A stretch of DNA of 18,225 nt from Deltaproteobacteria bacterium UBA7527 (GTDB lineage: Bacteria; Desulfobacterota; Syntrophorhabdia; Syntrophorhabdales; Syntrophorhabdaceae). A program made the translations under genes and the position numbers. Where the stretch lies: NCBI GenBank assembly GCA_002478225.1, contig DLMV01000053.1, positions 1-18,225 of the forward strand, in the 5' to 3' direction. Below, one piece after another: positions 12,827 to 18,225 of the stretch. The notes below the pieces were generated by a model. The model searched no databases and had not been told where the DNA came from. It saw only the letters and a program-made list of their open reading frames with translations. Each line of letters starts with the position of its first letter. Position 1 is the stretch's first letter.

Positions 12827-14527
12827 TTACTCTTCCTGCACCACGTTGAGCGCCTCTTCGAGCGTCGTGAGGCCGAAGAGGACCTTCATGATCGCATCAT
12901 CCCGCATGACACGCATCCCTTTCTCGTGTGCCCTCTTCTTGAGGACCTCGCTTGGTGCCTTTGCTATGACCATCTCTCTCAACTCGTCATCCATCACAAG
13001 GACCTCATAGATGCCTGTCCTGCCTTTATATCCCTTGTATTTGCATGCCGGGCAGCCTCTGCCCCTATATAGCAGGGTATCCTCTTTTATCTGGAATGTC
13101 CTGTGAACCGAAGGCGCAGGGTAGTAGGACTCCTTGCAATCGGGGCATATCTTCCGGAGCAGCCTCTGCCCTATCACGCACGTGACCGACGATGTCACGA
13201 GGAAAGGCTCGACACCCATGTCAACGAGCCTCATAATGGCGCTCGCTGCATCATTGGTGTGCAGCGTTGACAGCACAAGGTGCCCTGTAAGGGCGGAATG
13301 GATCGCGATGTTCGCCGTCTCGCCGTCGCGGATCTCACCGACCATGATGACATCGGGATCCTGCCTCAGGATAGACCGCAGGCCGCTGTCGAAGGTCATG
13401 CCCGCTTTCACGTTGACCTGCGCCTGCGCAAGGCCTTCGAGGGTATACTCAACAGGGTCCTCGATAGTGATGATGTTCTTCTCGGGCGAGTTTATGTGGT
13501 TCAGTATCGCATAAAGCGTCGTCGATTTTCCGCTGCCTGTAGGGCCTGTGGAAAAGATAAACCCGTAAGGCCTTTTCAGGACGTTCTTGATCTTTTCCTT
13601 ATCATCGAGGAGCAGACCCAGGTTGTCGATCCCGTAGAGCGCAGTGCTTTTGTCGAGAAGCCTGAGGACAACCTTCTCGCCGTGGATCGTTGGGAACGTA
13701 GAAACCCTGACGCCGACCTCCTTTGTCGACTCGCGGATATTGAACCTCCCGTCCTGAGGCGTCCTTGTCCTCGCGATATCGATGCCCGCAAGGATCTTGA
13801 TCCTCGACACAATGGGAAGGAAGAGCTTTTTTTCCGGCGTAGGCACGTCGCGCAACCTGCCGTCTACCCTCATCCGGATCCTCATCTGTTTCTTCGACGG
13901 CTCCACGTGGATATCGCTTGCGCCGTCTGCAAGCGCCTGCGCAAGGAGGCTGTTGACAAAGCGCACCACCGGCTCATCCTCGATAAGATCAACAGAGATA
14001 CGCTCATCGAGGTCTTGTTCCTCCTCCTCCTTGAGCAATGTGACCTCATCTTGTTCCTTCATCTTTTCCAGGGTCTCTTCGACGATGGTCTTCAATCCGT
14101 AGTACTTTTCGAGTGCGCGCTTCAGCTCGCCTTCGGTGACAATAACAGGGTCGATCTCCATGTTGGCAAGCCTCGAGACATCATCCATGGCATCGATGTC
14201 AAGAGGATCTACCATGGCGAGCTTCAGGACATTGAAGATCCTGTCCACAGGAATGATCATGGAGTTTTTCGCCATGTCCGGCGAGATGAGCCTTACAAGG
14301 TCCTGGGAGATCTCGATCTCGTCAAGATTGATGATTGGGATGCCGAGCTGCCTGCTGACGGTATCGATGATCTCTTTTTCGGAGAGGAGGCCCAGTTTAA
14401 TAATAACCTTTCCGAGCTTGTCACCGTATTTCTTCTGCTCTGCGAGGGCCTTGAGAAGGTCCTTGTCTGTTAACTGTTTCGCCTCCAGAAGAAGCTCGCC
14501 GAGTCTTTTGCGAACCCTTTGTACCAT
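12827..14527 (-). CDS. pilB: Type IV pilus extension ATPase PilB (GspE family)
   Basis: PilB hydrolyses ATP to drive pilus assembly on the cytoplasmic side of PilC. The 566-residue protein has an N-terminal MshEN domain (about 5-69), a linker, an N2 domain (about 175-300, with DGASDIHVEP) and a C-terminal ATPase. The ATPase has Walker A GPTGSGKS (328-335), an Asp box IEDPVEY (355-361), Walker B VIMVGE (393-398) and a His box around H423. The zinc-binding tetracysteine C461/C464/C492/C495, which marks extension ATPases and is absent from PilT, is intact. The MshEN halves fit the c-di-GMP-binding pattern only partly: the first has K17 where Gly is usual, and the second begins KLG rather than RLG. 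ATG 14527 follows a GAGAGGA site. A heptad array separates it from pilT upstream. Confidence 0.95.
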   Translation of the reverse strand: MVQRVRKRLGELLLEAKQLTDKDLLKALAEQKKYGDKLGKVIIKLGLLSEKEIIDTVSRQLGIPIINLDEIEISQDLVRLISPDMAKNSMIIPVDRIFNVLKLAMVDPLDIDAMDDVSRLANMEIDPVIVTEGELKRALEKYYGLKTIVEETLEKMKEQDEVTLLKEEEEQDLDERISVDLIEDEPVVRFVNSLLAQALADGASDIHVEPSKKQMRIRMRVDGRLRDVPTPEKKLFLPIVSRIKILAGIDIARTRTPQDGRFNIRESTKEVGVRVSTFPTIHGEKVVLRLLDKSTALYGIDNLGLLLDDKEKIKNVLKRPYGFIFSTGPTGSGKSTTLYAILNHINSPEKNIITIEDPVEYTLEGLAQAQVNVKAGMTFDSGLRSILRQDPDVIMVGEIRDGETANIAIHSALTGHLVLSTLHTNDAASAIMRLVDMGVEPFLVTSSVTCVIGQRLLRKICPDCKESYYPAPSVHRTFQIKEDTLLYRGRGCPACKYKGYKGRTGIYEVLVMDDELREMVIAKAPSEVLKKRAHEKGMRVMRDDAIMKVLFGLTTLEEALNVVQEE

Positions 14528-14558
14528 GTTTTCTGTCCTCTCAGTATTTTCTCCTCAT

Positions 14559-14564
14559 AGTATA
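14559..14564 (-). promoter_or_regulatory. Possible -10 element upstream of pilB
   Basis: TATACT on the - strand lies about 32 bp before the pilB start, downstream of the heptad array that separates pilT and pilB. No convincing -35 is seen 16-18 bp upstream, so the promoter is weakly supported. It would matter if the array ends transcription from pilT. Confidence 0.25.
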
Positions 14565-14600
14565 CAACATCTCGCTCCATATAATTAAATACTATAATTC

Positions 14601-14668
14601 CGTAAGTCGTAGATCGTGGATCGGAAGGGGTTAAATCGCCTAACGCCTCACGCCTTACGCCTAACTGG
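14601..14668. repeat. Heptad repeat array between pilT and pilB
   Basis: Nine units in exact 7-base phase (14601-14663) followed by ACTGG. The left half is CGTAAGT-type and the right half ACGCCTT-type, so the halves are imperfectly complementary around a GGGGTTAAA centre, the same plan as 3617-3695. On the - strand it begins CCAG about 10 nt after the pilT stop, with a stop codon (TAG, TAA or TGA) in each of the first four units. Confidence 0.7.
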
Positions 14669-14679
14669 TTCACCATACG

Positions 14680-15723
14680 CTATTTGATATATTCTCCTAT
14701 ATTCGCATTCATCAACGCGTCTTCGCGGGTGACGATGCCTTTCTTTAACAGATCGCTGAGGCTCTGCTCCATCGTATGCATCCCGTATTCCTTGCCCATC
14801 TCGATCTGTCCGTAGAGCTGATAACCTTTTGCCTCCCGTATCAGGTTCCGAAGCGCCGGCGTTGCTATGAGAAGCTCTGTGGCCGGTATCCTCCCTTTTG
14901 CATTAGCGCGCCTTAAGAGCTTCTGCGTGATCACAGCCTGCAGGGTGATCGAGAGCTGAGACCGTATCTGCGCCTGCTGATGGGGCGGAAAGACGTCGAT
15001 GATCCTGTCGATCGTCTGTGCGGCGCTCGTTGTGTGGAGCGTGGAAAAGACAAGATGGCCTGTCTCGGCGGCGGTTATTGCAGCCTGCATTGTCTCCAGA
15101 TCGCGCATCTCGCCGATGAGGATCACGTCAGGATCCTGTCTCAATACGTGCCTGAGCGCCAGGGAGAAGGATTTGGTGTCATCGCCCACCTCCCTCTGTG
15201 AAAGGATCGACCTTTTCGCCCTGTACACATATTCGATCGGGTCTTCCACGGTAATAATATGGAGCGGCCTTTCTTCGTTGATAAGGTCTATCATCGCCGC
15301 AAGGGTTGTCGATTTGCCGCTTCCCGTGGGACCGGTTACCAGGACCAGCCCGTTCGGTTTCCTGGTTAGCTCCTTCAGGATAACCGGCAGGTTGAGGTCT
15401 TCCAGCTTCGGGATAGTGATCGACACGTGCCGGATCGAGAACGCTATGGTGCCTTTCTGATGGTAGACATTGATCCTGAAACGGCCGACGTTCTCAAGCT
15501 CGTAGGAAAAATCGAGCTCCTGGTCCCTGCGGAAACGTTCTTTTTTTGCCTGGTCAACAACGATCTCATCAAAGAACTCTCTCATGTCCTTATGATAAGT
15601 GGCTTCCCTGTTCAGGTAGGTCAGCTCCCCGTTTATCCTTAGGGCGGGCGGGATGCCATCGATGAGATGCAGATCGGACGCATCTTGCTCGACCATCGCA
15701 TATAACATTTTTATAATACTCAA
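14680..15723 (-). CDS. pilT: Type IV pilus retraction ATPase PilT
   Basis: PilT powers pilus depolymerisation, and so twitching and DNA uptake, as a cytoplasmic hexamer. The 347-residue protein has the PilT N-terminal PAS-like domain (ASDLHLIDGIPPALRINGEL, 15-34), Walker A GPTGSGKS (131-138), Asp box VEDPIEY (159-165), Walker B VILIGE (200-205), His box around H230, and the retraction-specific C-terminal motif ALRNLIRE (290-297, usually AIRNLIRE). The zinc tetracysteine of PilB is absent, as expected. The start is TTG 15723: GAGGTG lies five bases upstream, overlapping the stop of the preceding gene, whereas the first ATG (15708) is too far from any ribosome binding site. The gene follows the PilT-like gene by nine bases, so the two are surely co-translated. 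Confidence 0.96.
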   Translation of the reverse strand: MSIIKMLYAMVEQDASDLHLIDGIPPALRINGELTYLNREATYHKDMREFFDEIVVDQAKKERFRRDQELDFSYELENVGRFRINVYHQKGTIAFSIRHVSITIPKLEDLNLPVILKELTRKPNGLVLVTGPTGSGKSTTLAAMIDLINEERPLHIITVEDPIEYVYRAKRSILSQREVGDDTKSFSLALRHVLRQDPDVILIGEMRDLETMQAAITAAETGHLVFSTLHTTSAAQTIDRIIDVFPPHQQAQIRSQLSITLQAVITQKLLRRANAKGRIPATELLIATPALRNLIREAKGYQLYGQIEMGKEYGMHTMEQSLSDLLKKGIVTREDALMNANIGEYIK

Positions 15724-15732
15724 TGGCGCACC

Positions 15733-17292
15733 TCACAAGAAAAAGATATTGTCAAAGGAGATCTCCTTTATGTCCCCGTCGAACAGGAGCATGTAGAATT
15801 TCACGGTCCTGTTCGTGTACATCTGGGGGATCTGTATTGTTATTGTATGCCAGTTGCCGTCCTTAATCAAATCAAGCGGCTTCTCGGTCAGCTCGTAATC
15901 ATTTCTACTGTCCTCAAAGACCCTCACCTTGAAGGCATAGACGGGTTTCTCGACCTTCGTCTCCAGTATCTTGTAGGAGATGTTCAAAAAGGATTTAAGC
16001 CTGAAAGGATCCTTCTTTCCGTTGAGGATAGTGTAATCGGCGGCAAAATGATAGGGGCCTTTCAGCGTTCCCGTGTCCCTGAACAGGAAGCCAAGGGGCG
16101 TGCTGAAAAGTCTTCCCGAAGCGTCGAAGGAGCTTAAGTTCGTAACGCTTAGGTCCGCCTGGTAGACCGCGAGGTCTTTCTCCAGCGTCATTATGCCCTT
16201 CGTTGTCGAGATGCCGTCCTTTGTCGGCTTTACTTCGGCGATATCCTCGATGAACTTGCTGCTCCTCGATGAATGGGCGATCGCCTGGGCGACATCGATT
16301 GCGCCTTGCTTGCTGAGCATGCGCAATGACTCGTCGAGGGATGTCATGCCTTCGCTCTTTGAGGTATCGAGGATCGTGACGATCTGGTGCGTCTTGTCTT
16401 CCCTGATGAGGCTTTTGATAGCAGGATTGACCTTCATGACCTCGCAGGCGCAGACGCAGCAGGTTGCGTCAGCCTTCATCAGCAGCCTCTGGGAGACCAC
16501 GGCCCTCAGGGTATTTGCGACCTGCGTCCTCGCCGTGTTCTTTTCGTGGTCGGGAAAAAAATCGATTATCCTGTTGATCGTTTGGGCAGCGTTAAGGGTA
16601 TGCATTGTTGAGAATATAAGCACCCCGGTTTCCGCTATCTCCAGCGCCGCCTTCATGGACTCTTTGTCCCTGATCTCCCCGATGAAGACAACGTCGGCGT
16701 CCTCGCGAACCAGCCTCTTCAAGGCGCCGGAGAACGATCTTGTGTCCCTGCCGATCTCCCTCTGGCTGAAGATGGATCTTTTCGGCCTGAAAACAAATTC
16801 TATCGGATCTTCAACGGTAATGATATGGCACATCCGTTCCCTGTTGATCATCTCAATGAGGGCGGCAACGGTCGTCGATTTCCCGCTCGCTGACGGACCT
16901 GTCACCAGTATCAGACCATTGCGGTATTTCACAAATTCTTTTAAAGAATCCGGCAAACCGAGCTCGCCAAAAGAAGGCAGGACATCAGAAACAGGACGGA
17001 CAACGATACCGAGCGATCCGCGCCGCATGAACGCGCACATCCTGAACCTTCCGAAACCACCCATCTCGTACGTGTAGTCGAGCTCGTTGTCATGGGTGAA
17101 ACGCTGAAGCTGCGCCTCTGTGGTTGTGCCCTGCAGCAGCTCGAAGATATCGTTGTTTGTCAAAGGCTCTTTGCTGAGGCGGGTGATGCCGCCATTACTG
17201 CCAAGGGGAGGGAACCCTTCAAAGAAAAAAACGCTCTGTACTCCCTGATGGACCCCTCTCTTAACGACGTTCAGGATTCCGGTTCTCTTCAA
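15733..17292 (-). CDS. PilT paralogue with a novel C-terminal beta-rich domain
   Basis: Residues about 1-350 are a PilT-family ATPase. Walker A is GPSASGKS (132-139), Asp box VEDPIEF (160-166), Walker B VVFIGE (201-206), His box around H231, and AIKSLIRE (291-298) stands in place of AIRNLIRE. The N-terminal domain has lost the ASDLHL motif (GVQSVFFFEGFPPL instead). A cysteine cluster CCVCAC lies at 278-283. Residues about 366-519 have no counterpart in PilT or PilU: a predicted all-beta segment ending DGNWHTITIQIP, then VKFYMLLFDGDIKEISFDNIFFL, reminiscent of jelly-roll or galactose-binding-like modules. The TTG start at 17292 overlaps the TPR gene by 32 bp and is set by alignment to the PilT N-terminus; AAGG lies four bases upstream. 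ATPase residues look intact, so an accessory or regulatory retraction motor, PilU-like in position, is likely. Confidence 0.85.
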   Translation of the reverse strand: MKRTGILNVVKRGVHQGVQSVFFFEGFPPLGSNGGITRLSKEPLTNNDIFELLQGTTTEAQLQRFTHDNELDYTYEMGGFGRFRMCAFMRRGSLGIVVRPVSDVLPSFGELGLPDSLKEFVKYRNGLILVTGPSASGKSTTVAALIEMINRERMCHIITVEDPIEFVFRPKRSIFSQREIGRDTRSFSGALKRLVREDADVVFIGEIRDKESMKAALEIAETGVLIFSTMHTLNAAQTINRIIDFFPDHEKNTARTQVANTLRAVVSQRLLMKADATCCVCACEVMKVNPAIKSLIREDKTHQIVTILDTSKSEGMTSLDESLRMLSKQGAIDVAQAIAHSSRSSKFIEDIAEVKPTKDGISTTKGIMTLEKDLAVYQADLSVTNLSSFDASGRLFSTPLGFLFRDTGTLKGPYHFAADYTILNGKKDPFRLKSFLNISYKILETKVEKPVYAFKVRVFEDSRNDYELTEKPLDLIKDGNWHTITIQIPQMYTNRTVKFYMLLFDGDIKEISFDNIFFL

Positions 17293-18225
17293 GGAACCTT
17301 AACCTCTCTATGACTTCCTTTCTCGCTTCAGAGGATTTGACGGTACTGAGGTACTGCCTGTAATATCTAATCGCATCCTCGGTCTTTCCCATCGTGTCCT
17401 GGATAATGGCATAGGACAGGAAAACGGCCGGGTTCCTGACCTTCTTCTGTATGGGGATCTCAAGAAGCCTGGCGGCTTCCTCCGATCTCCCGTCGCTTCT
17501 TAAAAGCGCTGAAAGATTTAAGTAGGGCTCGACGCTGTCGGGCTCCATAACGATCGCCTTTCTGAAATACTCCTCTGCAAGCCTCTTGTCCCCCTCGCCC
17601 ATCATCAGGAGACCGATGTTGTTGTATGCCTTTGGATAGGTCTTCTGGAACTCGAGGATCTTCTTGAAATAAAAAAGCGCCTCCCTGGAGTTGCCATCCT
17701 GGACAGCGATCACGCCGAGGTTATTCAGCGCTTCGACATGGTCAGGCTTTACAGCGAGGATGGAGAGGTAGATCCTTTTCGCCTCACCAAAGCGCCCTGC
17801 CTGGAGCGCGATCTGCGCCTCGTTGTACAATATATCGATCTTTTCGTTATCGGTCGCCTTTGTGACGACCTTCTCGTCTTCTTTTATCTCATCGGTCTTT
17901 TTGGCAGGCGACGCCATCCTTTTAACAGGCTGCGCTGCAGATGCCATCTTTACCGGCATTGCCTTTGCGGGTATCTCCTTCTTCTCTTTCACGGGGACCA
18001 GCTCTTGCTTTGCAGCTTCTGCAACCTTTGCGGCTGCTGCAGCAGACTTTTGAGGCGGCCCTTCCACCTTTGCGACCTGCTGCTTCGGAGGAACCGGCGG
18101 GGCAACGGCCGCTGCTATTGGTTTAGGTTTATGGAATGCCGGGATGAAAAGATAGCCCAACACGACAAGGACGCAGACGAGCAGGATGCCGTAAACGAGC
18201 AGCCTCGGCTTTTTCTTCGGCGCCG
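17261..18225 (-). CDS. Membrane-anchored TPR protein of the pilus locus (5' end outside window)
   Basis: The open frame continues to the window edge without a stop, and the first visible residues, APKKKPRLLVYGILLVCVLVV, are a basic segment and a membrane helix, so the true start lies beyond 18225. A GTG at 18163 would cut into that helix and is rejected. After the helix comes an Ala/Pro/Lys-rich linker of about 80-90 residues, then about five tetratricopeptide repeats (for example EALNNLGVIAVQDGNSREALFYFKKIL and KAYNNIGLLMMGEGDKRLAEEYFRKAI). The single N-terminal anchor puts the repeats in the periplasm. A membrane anchor, flexible linker and TPRs in a pilus operon recall MshN of MSHA pili. 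PilF/PilW pilotins are also TPR proteins but are lipoproteins. It overlaps the next gene by 32 bp. Role in assembly is inferred. Confidence 0.8.
   Translation of the reverse strand, partial: APKKKPRLLVYGILLVCVLVVLGYLFIPAFHKPKPIAAAVAPPVPPKQQVAKVEGPPQKSAAAAAKVAEAAKQELVPVKEKKEIPAKAMPVKMASAAQPVKRMASPAKKTDEIKEDEKVVTKATDNEKIDILYNEAQIALQAGRFGEAKRIYLSILAVKPDHVEALNNLGVIAVQDGNSREALFYFKKILEFQKTYPKAYNNIGLLMMGEGDKRLAEEYFRKAIVMEPDSVEPYLNLSALLRSDGRSEEAARLLEIPIQKKVRNPAVFLSYAIIQDTMGKTEDAIRYYRQYLSTVKSSEARKEVIERLRFLEENRNPERR

Noticed and set aside
13280..14473. 397-codon open frame on the + strand
   Set aside because: Antisense shadow of pilB; the product is rich in scrambled charged residues with no recognisable domain.
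16193..17077. 294-codon open frame on the + strand
   Set aside because: Antisense shadow of the PilT paralogue, which has intact ATPase motifs on the other strand.

Overview
The window looks like a chromosomal segment from a Gram-negative, pilus-bearing bacterium outside the well-studied Gammaproteobacteria. The deltaproteobacterial-type pil gene order, the sigma-54/NtrC-type control and the degenerate intergenic repeats fit a Nitrospirota (Thermodesulfovibrionia-like) or Desulfobacterota lineage. That placement is an inference from gene content and style; no rRNA or other phylogenetic marker is present.

Layout. (1) 1-2958, + strand: uvrA, the nucleotide excision repair ATPase, behind a good sigma-70 promoter that overlaps a near-match to a LexA box. 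(2) 2995-3630, - strand: a small class I SAM-dependent methyltransferase convergent with uvrA. (3) 3737-4512, - strand: a toxin-antitoxin pair, PIN-domain toxin first and UPF0175-type antitoxin second. (4) 4739-7129, - strand: a large polytopic YfhO-family (GT-C-like) membrane protein. (5) 7196-18225, - strand: a type IV pilus locus. In transcription order it reads: membrane-anchored TPR protein (5' end outside the window), PilT-like ATPase with an unusual C-terminal extension, PilT, PilB, PilC, histidine kinase (PilS position), NtrC-family regulator (PilR position), then pilA. A higBA toxin-antitoxin module (8093-8688) sits between pilR and pilA. The order B-T-C-S-R-A resembles Myxococcus and Geobacter, except that pilT precedes pilB.

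How the parts fit. PilB (extension ATPase), PilT and its paralogue (retraction-type ATPases) and PilC (inner-membrane platform) would polymerise and depolymerise PilA. The two-component pair would activate pilA through sigma-54: a clean GG-N10-GC promoter (TGGTATAATAATTGCA) lies about 60 bp upstream of pilA. The YfhO-like protein directly follows pilA and could belong to surface glycan or pilin modification, though a strong hairpin separates them.

Non-coding structure is the most striking part. Most junctions that are not translationally coupled carry either (a) degenerate arrays of 7-bp units (for example CGTAAGG, ATGAGCC, CTGCCTA), kept in strict 7-base phase and often rich in stop codons, or (b) palindromic elements with TCATTGCGAG-like ends. 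Three genes take their stop codon from a heptad array. Both toxin-antitoxin modules have near-consensus promoters whose predicted start falls at the toxin ATG, so the toxins appear to be translated from (nearly) leaderless mRNA while the antitoxins have strong ribosome binding sites.
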